DNA of 64,000 nt from Clostridia bacterium (lineage in GTDB: Bacteria > Bacillota > Clostridia > Lachnospirales > JAOARL01): NCBI GenBank assembly GCA_025210555.1, contig JAOARL010000033.1:34151-98150 (forward strand), read 5' to 3'. The translations under genes and the position numbers were made by a program. Below are positions 8,701 to 17,313 of the stretch, piece by piece. Below the pieces are notes generated by a model, which saw nothing but the letters and a program-made list of their open reading frames with translations, was not told the DNA's origin and ran no database searches. How positions within the stretch are numbered: the first letter of the stretch is position 1; each line of letters begins with the position of its first letter.

Positions 8701-9986
8701 TATTTATCAAAGCTCCCTAATAATAACTTTGCAATTTTTTCGGGTTGAATAACTTCGATGTCGTCTGGAACGTTTTGTCCAAATGTTATATAAGATAATT
8801 TCTTACTTGTTAAATATCTAATATTTAATATACTTCCAAGTGTTAATGTTTCATCTTGTTTCGTGAATATTATTTTGTAATCCCCTAATTCTGAATATGT
8901 CTCAACTATATTTACCATATCTCTATACTTAGTTGCTAAGCTTAATACTAAATATATATCTTTGTTATCAATCTTAGCTAATAAATCTTTAAGCTCATCA
9001 AATCTTTTTTCGTTTTTATGAGATCTTCCTGCTGTATCTATAAATACACTGTCATAAGCTTTAAATAAATCAAACTTTTCATCAAACTCATTTGTTGAAT
9101 ATAAAACCTCAACACTTATTCCAAGTATTTCAGCATATGTCTTAAGTTGCTCAACAGCAGCTATTCTATATGTATCAGCTGTCATTAATCCAATCTTTTT
9201 CTTTTCATTTAGTGTGAAAAGAGCTGTTACTTTAGCTATTGTAGTTGTTTTACCTACCCCTGTAGGCCCTATAAATACTATTGTCTTAGGAAACTCTTGC
9301 CCTTCTTCTCTATCAATATTTATAGGTGTTGGTTTCCCAATAAAGCTTATTATTCTATCGTAAACTATACTTACTAATTGATTTATACTCGTACCTTCGT
9401 TAACAACCTTATCATCTAAACCATCAAGTAACTTTTCAGCTATTTCTGGAAGAACTTCATTATTAACTAAATTATCATAGAACAATTGTAATATTGTGCT
9501 CTTATATTTTCTCTTAGTTTCAGTCTCAATTAATTGCTGAGAAGTTGTTATTTGTCCCATTACTTTTGTAAGTAACCCTTCTAAGTTATCAAGTTTACTC
9601 TCTAAACTTTTTATAACTTTATCTTTTTCCTCAACTGTATTTTTAACATCCATAACTTCTGTATTACATGCCTCTAGTTTTTCTTCTGCTTTTTTAGGTT
9701 CTTCTTTCACCTCTGAAAGCTTTTCTTCCACTTTAGGCTCTTCTTTAACTACTGTGGGAACCACTTTAGGTTCCTCTACTTTTTTAATCTCTTGAACTGG
9801 CTCTTTTTTAATTGCTTTCTTAACCGCTGTTAATTCCACTTCTGGTTTTTTGAAAAATTTCATAATACCATCTGGTTTAATTTTTCTAATAGTTAATATG
9901 TATGCATCTTCACCTAATTCATTTTTTGCTTTAGTCATTACTTCGTGTTCTGTCTTACCACGATACGTATATGTTTTAATTTTCAT
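8700..9986 (-). CDS. flhF: Flagellar SRP-like GTPase FlhF
   Basis: 428 residues. The N-terminal ~70 residues are a basic domain (MKIKTYTYRGKTEHEVMTKA is typical). It is followed by a Lys/Glu/Pro-rich linker and coiled coil (about 75-140), an N helical domain, and the SRP-family GTPase with its P-loop GPTGVGKTTT (about residue 238), TADTYRIAAVEQL and DTAGRSHKN. FlhF recruits early flagellar components to the assembly site, opposed by FlhG. The gene overlaps flhA by 11 bases and flhG by one. Confidence 0.95.
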   Translation of the reverse strand: MKIKTYTYRGKTEHEVMTKAKNELGEDAYILTIRKIKPDGIMKFFKKPEVELTAVKKAIKKEPVQEIKKVEEPKVVPTVVKEEPKVEEKLSEVKEEPKKAEEKLEACNTEVMDVKNTVEEKDKVIKSLESKLDNLEGLLTKVMGQITTSQQLIETETKRKYKSTILQLFYDNLVNNEVLPEIAEKLLDGLDDKVVNEGTSINQLVSIVYDRIISFIGKPTPINIDREEGQEFPKTIVFIGPTGVGKTTTIAKVTALFTLNEKKKIGLMTADTYRIAAVEQLKTYAEILGISVEVLYSTNEFDEKFDLFKAYDSVFIDTAGRSHKNEKRFDELKDLLAKIDNKDIYLVLSLATKYRDMVNIVETYSELGDYKIIFTKQDETLTLGSILNIRYLTSKKLSYITFGQNVPDDIEVIQPEKIAKLLLGSFDK

Positions 9987-12012
9987 CTATACTCACCATC
10001 CCAATTGATTGTATTTCTATCGAAGGTTCTACTTCGCTATATGATAAAACAACTAAATTCTTATAATATGCTTCTGTCATCTTTTTAAAATGAGTTCTAA
10101 CAACAGGACTCGCTAATATTATTGGATTCTTTCCATACGCTAAAAACTTTGCTGTTTCTCTTCCAACGCTCTCAAGCATTTTTTGGACTATATTTTGATC
10201 TATTGCTACATATGTTCCATGCTCTGTGCTTTGAATATTTTTAAATATAAGCTGCTCTAAATTAGCATCTATCGTTACTACTTTATTTACTCCGTCTTCA
10301 AAATACTTACGAGATATTGGTCTTGAAAGACCTTGTCTTACATACTCTGTAAGCATATCTGGATCTTTCGTTATTGTTGCATAATCAGCAAGTGTTTCAA
10401 ATACTGTTATTAAATCCCTTATTGATATTCCTTCATTTAAAAGATTAGCAAGCACTTTTTGTATTTCTCCTAAATTCATGAGTTTTGGAACAAGTTCCTC
10501 AATAAGTGCTGGTGCTGACTCTTTAACTTTATTAACAAGTAATTGTATATCTTGTCTTGTTAAAAGTTCTCCTAAATGGTTTTTTATTACTTCTGTTAGG
10601 TGTGTAGCCATAAGTGATGGTGCATCTACAACCATATATCCTTTTGCCTCTGCCTCTTCCCTTTGATCTTCTGTTATCCAAAGTGCTGGAAGATTAAATG
10701 CTGGCTCAACTGTTTCAATTCCTGAAATTTCCGAATCAACAAATCCCTGATTTATTGCTAAATAATGCCCATGCATTATAGTTCCTTTTGCAACATCAGT
10801 TCCCTTAATTTTAACTATATACTCATTTGGACCAAGTTGTATATTATCTCTAAGTCTTACTATTGGAACAACTGCCCCAAGTTCTGTTGCTATTTGTCTT
10901 CTTATCATTACTACTCTATCAAGTAAATCTCCACCTTGTTTAATATCTGCAAGTGGTATGATACCATATCCAAATTCTAATTCTATTTGATCTACTTGTA
11001 GAAGTTCCATTACATTTTCTGGTTTTCTTATTTCTTCTACATCTTCGTCTTCTTCTGTTATTTCAGATTCAATTTCTTCAATTTTTTCTTTTCTATCTAT
11101 TGAACTACCTATATACATAAGTATAGCTCCAAATGTTGCAAGTACGAAGAATGGAAGCGGTGTAAATATTCCTAGGAATATAAGTACTCCTCCTGCCATA
11201 TATAAAACTTTTGAAAGTCTAAATAACTGACCTCCTAAGTTAACACTCATATCTCCTCTTTGACTTCCTTTAGTAACTATAATTGCTGTCGCCACTGATA
11301 TAAGAAATGCTGGTATCTGACTTACAAGTCCATCTCCAATAGTAAGTTTAGTATAGAGCTCTGCTGCTTCTCCTATACCCTTACCTTGCATTGTACCAAC
11401 AATGATACCACCTATTATATTTACAAAAGTTATAAGTATCCCTATTATGGCATCTCCTTTAACGAACTTTGTTGCCCCGTCCATTGATCCATAAAAGCTT
11501 GCTTCATCTTGAATTTTTTGTCTTCTTTCTTTAGCTTGCGTTTCATCTATAAGTCCTGAATTAAGATCTGCATCAATAGCCATCTGTTTACCAGGCATTG
11601 CATCAAGTGTGAATCTTGCTGATACCTCAGCAACCCTTTCAGCACCTTTTGTAATTACTATAAACTGTACTAATACAATTATTATAAATAATATTATCCC
11701 TACTACCAGATTACCACTGGTAACGAAACTACTAAATACTTCTATTATTTTTCCTGCATTACCGGACCCAATAATAAGTCTTGTAGATGATACATTCAGC
11801 GATACTCTATAAAGAGTTGTAAGCACCAGCAAAGCTGGAAAAAGCGACATATCAAGTGGTTCTTGTGCAAACAGTGCACCAAAAAGTATAAGCAGCGCTG
11901 CCGATATACTTATTGTAAGTAATATATCTAAAACTCCTGTTGGCATAGGTATAATAAATATTATAACTGCCGATACAAAAGCAATACCTAAAACAATATC
12001 ACCAATCTTCAT
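9976..12012 (-). CDS. flhA: Flagellar export gate protein FlhA
   Basis: 678 residues. The N-terminal half (to about 315) has the expected ~8 membrane helices and the conserved FHIPEP-family loop (RFTLDAMPGKQMAIDADLNSG, about 146-166). An acidic linker leads to the cytoplasmic domain (about 335-678) that docks substrates and chaperones. It forms the export gate ring with FlhB, FliP, FliQ and FliR. flhA is the first gene of a second flagellar transcript: a terminator for the preceding genes and a candidate promoter lie directly upstream. The ribosome site is GGGGG. Confidence 0.97.
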   Translation of the reverse strand: MKIGDIVLGIAFVSAVIIFIIPMPTGVLDILLTISISAALLILFGALFAQEPLDMSLFPALLVLTTLYRVSLNVSSTRLIIGSGNAGKIIEVFSSFVTSGNLVVGIILFIIIVLVQFIVITKGAERVAEVSARFTLDAMPGKQMAIDADLNSGLIDETQAKERRQKIQDEASFYGSMDGATKFVKGDAIIGILITFVNIIGGIIVGTMQGKGIGEAAELYTKLTIGDGLVSQIPAFLISVATAIIVTKGSQRGDMSVNLGGQLFRLSKVLYMAGGVLIFLGIFTPLPFFVLATFGAILMYIGSSIDRKEKIEEIESEITEEDEDVEEIRKPENVMELLQVDQIELEFGYGIIPLADIKQGGDLLDRVVMIRRQIATELGAVVPIVRLRDNIQLGPNEYIVKIKGTDVAKGTIMHGHYLAINQGFVDSEISGIETVEPAFNLPALWITEDQREEAEAKGYMVVDAPSLMATHLTEVIKNHLGELLTRQDIQLLVNKVKESAPALIEELVPKLMNLGEIQKVLANLLNEGISIRDLITVFETLADYATITKDPDMLTEYVRQGLSRPISRKYFEDGVNKVVTIDANLEQLIFKNIQSTEHGTYVAIDQNIVQKMLESVGRETAKFLAYGKNPIILASPVVRTHFKKMTEAYYKNLVVLSYSEVEPSIEIQSIGMVSIDEN

Positions 12013-12049
12013 TTTGGCCCCCTTATTTATAGTCTTTCCATCATATTAA

Positions 12050-12078
12050 ATTATACATTACTTCGTTATATTTTTAAA
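12050..12078 (-). promoter_or_regulatory. Candidate sigma-A promoter for flhA
   Basis: On the minus strand TTTAAA (12073-12078), a 17-base spacer, then TATAAT (12050-12055). This lies about 40 bases upstream of the flhA start and downstream of the terminator at 12192-12244, so it would start a transcript from flhA through fliA. The -10 is perfect; the -35 matches 4 of 6. Confidence 0.55.
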
Positions 12079-12191
12079 CATATTTTCACCTTTTTTTGCT
12101 AATATTACAAAGTTTAAATTTTCTAATAATAATCACTATATTTTTTTGTCTTTTTAGTAACAATTCCAACTCTTTTCTTATTATTTTATCC

Positions 12192-12244
12192 AAAACAAAA
12201 AAGAAGAAACCTTCATTCTTATATTAAAGTTGAAAGTTCTTCTT
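12192..12244 (-). terminator. Intrinsic terminator after the membrane-protein gene
   Basis: Minus-strand hairpin AAGAAGAACTTTCA...TGAAGGTTTCTTCTT with one bulged base (arms about 12201-12215 and 12231-12244), followed by TTTTTTGTTTTGG. It begins four bases after the stop codon at 12249 and ends the flgB-flhB-side transcript before flhA. Confidence 0.75.
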
Positions 12245-12248
12245 AAAA

Positions 12249-12944
12249 TTACAGATTAATTTTTTTATATTCTTGATAAATTTTATTTTTATTCATCAAA
12301 TGCCCGCATACTATCAATATATAGCTTCCCATTATATAAACATAATTTATCACATCTAAAATTTTATAATTACCACCAATTCTTATATATCTTTGTAAAA
12401 AACTAAGTACATAAACAATTATTAATATAGCTATAAACTCTTTAATCATTCTAATTGAAATCTCTTTATATTTATTTTCTACTATTTTTTTATTAATTTC
12501 TAATGCTTTTTTATACGTAACACTTTTTTCCATAATTATATATAGTACAAAACATCTATATCTAACATTATGCAAAATCATCAATATCCCAAATATAAAA
12601 AAGCCTATAAATGAAGCTATTAAAGGATTTTTAACATTTAAGATAATTAACGCAACTAATGGAGACGCTATGACATAAGTTATGCTAAAAGCAACTGCAA
12701 CTACAAAAAAAGATATTATTTGATCAATTCCAAACATAAAAAGAACTTTAAATTTATCTCTTATATTACTATCTTCATTTCCTATTATTTTAAACAACAA
12801 ATATATTGGTAATATCACCATTGTTACCATATTAGTAATAGGTATTAATTTTGAATTATTTCTCATAAAACTTTGCGCAATTGCAACTAAAACTATTACT
12901 AAAAACGCACTCATTACTCCCTTTTTCACCTTACTCATTTCCAT
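12249..12944 (-). CDS. Unknown polytopic membrane protein
   Basis: 231 residues, mostly hydrophobic. I count about six membrane segments (near 9-25, 32-50, 68-98 as one or two, 105-125, 168-188 and 203-221). A positively charged loop of about 40 residues (130-167, with YKKALEINKKIVENKYKEISIR) is probably cytoplasmic. No catalytic motif or family is recognised, and nothing marks it as flagellar. It follows the HAD-family gene by 18 bases and ends at a terminator, so the two form the tail of the flhB transcript or a two-gene unit of their own. The base composition resembles its neighbours. Confidence 0.65.
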   Translation of the reverse strand: MEMSKVKKGVMSAFLVIVLVAIAQSFMRNNSKLIPITNMVTMVILPIYLLFKIIGNEDSNIRDKFKVLFMFGIDQIISFFVVAVAFSITYVIASPLVALIILNVKNPLIASFIGFFIFGILMILHNVRYRCFVLYIIMEKSVTYKKALEINKKIVENKYKEISIRMIKEFIAILIIVYVLSFLQRYIRIGGNYKILDVINYVYIMGSYILIVCGHLMNKNKIYQEYKKINL

Positions 12945-12962
12945 ACCATTTTCTCTCCTATT

Positions 12963-13643
12963 CTAACTACTAATTTCAAAATTAGATTCTTCTAAAGATT
13001 CCCTCGAACCCTGCATTTCTTCAAAATGTATATCAGATGTTAATCCTGCATTTTCAACATCTTTATAAAACCAATATTTATGATTTTTAACGCTCTCTAC
13101 TACTTCTAAAAATCCAGCTTCAATCCCCTTATCCATTATATTTTTAGCATCTTCAACATTTTGCTCAGTTATCCCTTTAGAAGGATCAACTTTAACCAAA
13201 TGACTAGCTATATATTCTTCACCTATCATATTTGTCCAATCATCTAATGCAACAAAACTTTTAACTTTTATATTTGATAAAATATCTACACATTCTATTC
13301 CTCTATTTTCTTCTATATCTTCTCTAATGTTTTTAGTAAACCCATTAACTGGAATACCATAAAACTCTAAAATATTTAATAAATCAACTTCTTCTTGCCC
13401 TTTAAATCTCCATGTAGAGATTTCAATAACTAAGGTATTACTCTTATAAGAAACAATCTCTGCTAGTCGGTTTAAAGTGTCATAACAAATTCTTTTTGCT
13501 AATTCCGATTTAACTTCTGGAAAACCTTCCTGATTCATTATAGCTCTTATTGTTTCCTCAGGATGCAATTCTGCATCATCTTTAACTAATGGTCCATCTA
13601 CATCAAACAAAACTACATTGTATCCTTCATCATTAGTAAACAT
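12963..13643 (-). CDS. HAD-superfamily protein (Swiss-army-knife RNA repair HAD type)
   Basis: 226 residues. The N-terminus carries a HAD motif I, FDVDGPLV, with both aspartates (14 and 16). Further on is a STWR segment, followed by a leucine-rich helix and EFYGIPV..FTKNIREDIEENRGIE, then VALDDW as the likely motif III/IV acid pair. The order motif I, S-T-W-R, GIP, T, R..EI, LDD matches the small HAD domain family of 'Swiss army knife' RNA-repair proteins (PF18143), recognised by pattern only. No ligase or kinase domain is attached. The ATG at 13643 is preferred over an upstream in-frame GTG that is part of GAGGTGAG. It interrupts the usual flhB-flhA adjacency. Confidence 0.6.
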   Translation of the reverse strand: MFTNDEGYNVVLFDVDGPLVKDDAELHPEETIRAIMNQEGFPEVKSELAKRICYDTLNRLAEIVSYKSNTLVIEISTWRFKGQEEVDLLNILEFYGIPVNGFTKNIREDIEENRGIECVDILSNIKVKSFVALDDWTNMIGEEYIASHLVKVDPSKGITEQNVEDAKNIMDKGIEAGFLEVVESVKNHKYWFYKDVENAGLTSDIHFEEMQGSRESLEESNFEISS

Positions 13644-13673
13644 AGTACTCACCTCTTAATTAATTATATCACA

Positions 13674-14783
13674 TTAATTTTTAAGTTTATATACAAATGC
13701 TAAAACCTCTGCGACTGCTTCATACATATCTGGCGGTATATCATCACCTATTTCACAAGATGCATACAACCCTCTTGCTAGAGGTTTATTCTCAATTATT
13801 TCAATATCATTTTCTCTTGCAATATCTTTTATTCTTTTAGCCATATAATCTGCACCTTTCCCAACTACAATAGGAGCAAGTGATGCAGAGTGATCATACT
13901 TTACAGCTACTGCAAAATGTGTCGGGTTGGTAATTACTACATCGGCTTTTGGTATATCTTGCATCATTCTTCTCATTGATGCTTCTCTCATCTTTTGTCT
14001 TATCTTACCCTTTATCTCAGGATTACCTTCTGTTTGCTTATATTCTTGTTTAACTTCATATTTGGTCATCTTAAGATTTTCTTCATGTTCTCTTCTTTGA
14101 AAGAAGTAATCAATAGCAGCTACTGCTATAAAAAACATTCCAGTTTTCATACCCAGTCCAGTAACTGTTCTTCCAACTTCTTCAGCTATATCTATTGGAG
14201 TCATATTTATAAATTTATATATCTTTGTCTGCTCACTTTTTAACAGCACATATATAATAGTTGCAAGTATTGATATTTTCATTATTATTTTAAAAAACTC
14301 TGTAAGCATTTTCTTTGAAAATGTCTTTTTAAAGCCCTCTATAGGATTCAATTTTGAAAACTTTGGTTTAAGCGGCTTAAGAGTTGGAAACCATCCTGTT
14401 TGAATAATATTTCCAACAATTGAAATTATTAGACTAGTTGCAAGTATTGGAAGTATTATTATAAGTATGTTACCAAAAAGCATTCCAAGCGCTTTCATTA
14501 TATACGTATTATTATTAAGATTATCTACATTACCTATATTATTATATACAGTTCTAAAGACTTCATTCATTTTATTTAACATGTATCCACCTGAGCTTTG
14601 AAGCATAAAAAACATTGCAATAAAAAGAAGAGCTGCACTAACCTCTTGGCTTTTTGCAACTTGACCCTCTTCTCTAGCTTCTCTTCGTTTCTTAGGCGTA
14701 GGCTTCTCAGTCTTTTCTCCACCTTGTCCATCTGCAAAGAGTTGTAGATTTAATTTAATTTTAAATTCATATTCATAAATCAT
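13674..14783 (-). CDS. flhB: Flagellar export switch protein FlhB
   Basis: 369 residues. After an N-terminal leader containing LNLQLFADG come the basic GEKTEKPTPKKRREAREEGQ segment, four membrane helices (to about 230), and the cytoplasmic autocleavage domain with the NPTH motif at about 286-289. FlhB switches export specificity from hook to filament substrates. Its ATG overlaps the fliR stop (ATGA), which couples the two gate subunits; in some Clostridia they are fused, but here they are separate. The leader resembles the Prp-cleaved extension of ribosomal protein L27 (see findings). Confidence 0.96.
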   Translation of the reverse strand: MIYEYEFKIKLNLQLFADGQGGEKTEKPTPKKRREAREEGQVAKSQEVSAALLFIAMFFMLQSSGGYMLNKMNEVFRTVYNNIGNVDNLNNNTYIMKALGMLFGNILIIILPILATSLIISIVGNIIQTGWFPTLKPLKPKFSKLNPIEGFKKTFSKKMLTEFFKIIMKISILATIIYVLLKSEQTKIYKFINMTPIDIAEEVGRTVTGLGMKTGMFFIAVAAIDYFFQRREHEENLKMTKYEVKQEYKQTEGNPEIKGKIRQKMREASMRRMMQDIPKADVVITNPTHFAVAVKYDHSASLAPIVVGKGADYMAKRIKDIARENDIEIIENKPLARGLYASCEIGDDIPPDMYEAVAEVLAFVYKLKN

Positions 14784-15568
14784 GGGCTAACATCCTTTAT
14801 AAATCTAAATACACTTTTTTGCATTTCTACTTCAATCATTCTATAACTCTGCGGAACCACTTGCATTATAGCAAACAATATAAATAATCCTATTATTACT
14901 TTAAGCGGCATACCTACAACAAATATATTAAATTGAGGCGCTGTTTTTTGAAGTATTCCCATCGCTACATTTACGACCATTATTACAGCCATAACTGGTG
15001 CAGCTACTTTTATAGCTATAATAAACATAGTTTGCATGAGCATGACTATATTCATTGCCGCATTTTGAGTCATTATCGATTCTCCAACTGGTATTACCCT
15101 ATAGCTATATACAATTGTCCTAATGAGCATATGATGACCATTAGTTATAAGCATTGTCATAAGTATTAAAAAATAATATAAATTCTCTGTTATTGTAGCT
15201 TGTGACTCACTTAAAGGATCAAACATACTGGCCATTGTAAAACCAATATTAAAGTCAATTAAGTATCCTGCAAGTAATACAATAGAAAACAGAAGATATA
15301 CTAAATATCCTATTATCATACCTATAAGAATTTCTTTAACTCCATAATACCCATATGCCATTATATTAAGTTCTCCAAATTTATCTGTTACAGGTATTGT
15401 AGACATAATTATCATGCTAATTATAAAAGAAGCTCCTATTTTGGCATATACCGGCATATTTCTACCACCAAATACAGGAACTGTAATAAAAAATCCTATT
15501 ATTCTTAAAAAAACCATTATCAGCAGATCAACTTGGCTAAATACATTTATTAATAAGTATTCCATCAT
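14780..15568 (-). CDS. fliR: Flagellar export gate protein FliR
   Basis: 262 residues with about six membrane helices spread along the whole length, as expected. The N-terminal MVFLRIIGFFITVPVFGGRNMP (about residues 18-39) and the IGFTMASMFDPLSESQ stretch are family hallmarks. FliR completes the FliP5Q4R1 helical gate with one subunit. It starts three bases after fliQ and overlaps flhB by four. Confidence 0.96.
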   Translation of the reverse strand: MMEYLLINVFSQVDLLIMVFLRIIGFFITVPVFGGRNMPVYAKIGASFIISMIIMSTIPVTDKFGELNIMAYGYYGVKEILIGMIIGYLVYLLFSIVLLAGYLIDFNIGFTMASMFDPLSESQATITENLYYFLILMTMLITNGHHMLIRTIVYSYRVIPVGESIMTQNAAMNIVMLMQTMFIIAIKVAAPVMAVIMVVNVAMGILQKTAPQFNIFVVGMPLKVIIGLFILFAIMQVVPQSYRMIEVEMQKSVFRFIKDVSP

Positions 15569-15571
15569 TAT

Positions 15572-15841
15572 CTACCTCAAATACACATTTATATTTGTCA
15601 ATAAATTTGTTGTAAAATTTGATATTTTAGTAAGCATCCATGGACCAAAAATTATTAGCGCAAAGAATACAGCAACAATTTTAGGCGCAAAGGCTAAAGT
15701 TGGTTCCTGTATTGATGTAGTCGCTTGAAATATACTAACAATAAGCCCTACTGTAAGAGCAAAAATAAGTGTTGGCATAGAAAGCTCTATTATCAGCCAT
15801 ATAGCTGAACTTGCAACATCTAAAAGTATACCCTGATCCAT
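15572..15841 (-). CDS. fliQ: Flagellar export gate protein FliQ
   Basis: 89 residues with two long membrane helices (about 15-40 and 50-75) joined by the conserved FQATTSIQEPTLAFAPKI loop. Four copies pack with FliP and FliR in the export gate. The length is normal and the gene lies in standard fliP-fliQ-fliR order with 14- and 3-base spacers. Confidence 0.96.
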   Translation of the reverse strand: MDQGILLDVASSAIWLIIELSMPTLIFALTVGLIVSIFQATTSIQEPTLAFAPKIVAVFFALIIFGPWMLTKISNFTTNLLTNINVYLR

Positions 15842-15855
15842 AAATCTTCTCCTAT

Positions 15856-16620
15856 CTATCTGAAACTAGCCACTATTTGGCCTATTATAAGGTTCCAACC
15901 ATCTACTACTACAAATAAAAGTAGTTTGAACGGCATTGATATCATACTAGGTGGAAGCATCATCATCCCCATCGCCATAAGCGTTGATGCTACTACCATG
16001 TCTATTATTATAAACGGAATATATATTAAGAACCCTATCATAAATCCTTTTTTAAGTTCACTTATTACAAATGCTGGAATTACAACATTCATAGGGATAC
16101 TTTCTATATTTCCTTTTTCTATTTCTTCTTTTGAAATTTCCACAAATAATTTAAGATCTTTTTCATACGTTTGTTTAAGCATAAAATCCTTAAGCGGTCT
16201 TTCAGCTCTAGTAAATGCTACTTCTTGACTTATTTGTCCATTTACATAAGGTTCAACTGCCGTTTCATTAATTGTTGTTATTGTCGGTGCCATTATGAAA
16301 AATGTTAAAAACAGCGAAAGTCCTATAATAACTTGATTAGGCGGTGTTTGTTGAGTTCCTAATGCTGATCTTAAAAAATGCATTACTATTACTATTCTTG
16401 TAAATGATGTCATCATTATAAGAATCGATGGTGCTAAAGATATTATTGTTAATAAAAATAATATCTGAACACTTGTAGCAACTTCCGCCGGATTATCTGT
16501 CTGTTCTATATTAAGTCCAATCTTTGGAATTGGTAATGTTTCAGCGTATCCTGATATATTAAGAACAAAAAATACTGCGATAACCGCCATTATTAAATAC
16601 TTAAATTTATTTTTCACCAT
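15856..16620 (-). CDS. fliP: Flagellar export gate protein FliP
   Basis: 254 residues from the ATG at 16620; an upstream in-frame ATG at 16638 lies inside fliO. The spacing from AAGGTGAT favours 16620 or the adjacent GTG. The protein has a cleavable N-terminal hydrophobic signal (to about 25), then four membrane helices and the family signature region SFTRIVIVMHFLRSALGTQQTPPNQ. The C-terminal motif (LLFVVVDGWNLIIGQIV) is typical. It forms the pentameric core of the gate. Confidence 0.93.
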   Translation of the reverse strand: MVKNKFKYLIMAVIAVFFVLNISGYAETLPIPKIGLNIEQTDNPAEVATSVQILFLLTIISLAPSILIMMTSFTRIVIVMHFLRSALGTQQTPPNQVIIGLSLFLTFFIMAPTITTINETAVEPYVNGQISQEVAFTRAERPLKDFMLKQTYEKDLKLFVEISKEEIEKGNIESIPMNVVIPAFVISELKKGFMIGFLIYIPFIIIDMVVASTLMAMGMMMLPPSMISMPFKLLLFVVVDGWNLIIGQIVASFR

Positions 16621-16909
16621 TATCACCTTCGTATCCATTTTCCTTTAAATATTCATTAAATGTTTTGACATCACCATTGTCTACTTCTTTTATAAATCTA
16701 ACATCATCTTTAGTTACAGCTATTATAAAATAACTATTACCTATTTTTACAAGCTGAAGAAACTTTCCCACAGATACTGGCAAAGTTTCAATTAATTTCA
16801 TATTATAGTTTTTAAATTTTTTATGTTGCAATTCACCTATATACTTACTAGCAAAATAAGCTCCATAAAGCACTGCTATAAATAATATTAGTAATAGCAC
16901 TGTTTCCAT
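16607..16909 (-). CDS. fliO: FliO-like flagellar biosynthesis protein
   Basis: 100 residues. One N-terminal membrane helix (about 2-17) precedes a small beta-rich cytoplasmic domain (about 38-85, ETLPVSVGKFLQLVKIGNSYFIIAVT), which is the FliO/FliZ pattern. FliO is a chaperone-like factor for FliP oligomerisation. It overlaps the start of fliP and follows cheY by 13 bases. The sequence is poorly conserved in the family, so position supports the call as much as the motif does. Confidence 0.85.
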   Translation of the reverse strand: METVLLLILFIAVLYGAYFASKYIGELQHKKFKNYNMKLIETLPVSVGKFLQLVKIGNSYFIIAVTKDDVRFIKEVDNGDVKTFNEYLKENGYEGDNGEK

Positions 16910-16922
16910 TTTATTCCTCCAA

Positions 16923-17282
16923 TTAAGCTAAAGCTTTTTGAATCGCTTCTAAAACTCTATCCTGTTGGAAAGGTTTAACGATAAAATCTTTTGCTCCTGC
17001 TTGAATTGCCTCAATAACCATTGCTTGTTGCCCCATTGCAGAACACATTACAACAGTTGATCCTGCATTAATCTTTTTAATCTCTTTAACAGCTTGAATA
17101 CCGTCAACCTCTGGCATTGTTATATCCATTGTTACTAAATCTGGTGTTAACTCTTTGTACATTTCAATTGCTTGTGCACCGTTTTCAGCCTCTCCTACTA
17201 TTTCGTAACCTGCTTTAGATAAAATATCCTTAAGCATCATTCGCATAAATGCTGCGTCATCAACGATTAAAATTTTTGCCAT
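16923..17282 (-). CDS. cheY: Chemotaxis response regulator CheY
   Basis: 119 residues, a single receiver domain. The acidic pocket (Asp8, Asp9), phospho-acceptor Asp53 (TMDITMPEVDG), the switch Ser/Thr (VVMCSAMGQQ) and Lys (DFIVKPF) are all present. CheA phosphorylates it, and it binds the FliM/FliY switch to set rotation. The ATG at 17282 (MAKILIVDD) is the family start; the open frame continues upstream into fliY. A second, closely similar CheY lies at 46954. Confidence 0.95.
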   Translation of the reverse strand: MAKILIVDDAAFMRMMLKDILSKAGYEIVGEAENGAQAIEMYKELTPDLVTMDITMPEVDGIQAVKEIKKINAGSTVVMCSAMGQQAMVIEAIQAGAKDFIVKPFQQDRVLEAIQKALA

Positions 17283-17313
17283 TTTCCCATCAGCCTTTCT
17301 TTTTGTAATATTT

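Noticed and set aside
12117..12131. AATTTTCTAATAATA, a CodY-box-like sequence upstream of flhA
   Set aside because: It matches only 12 of 15 with a broken GAAA half in very AT-rich DNA, and lies about 40 bases above the -35. It is too weak to call.
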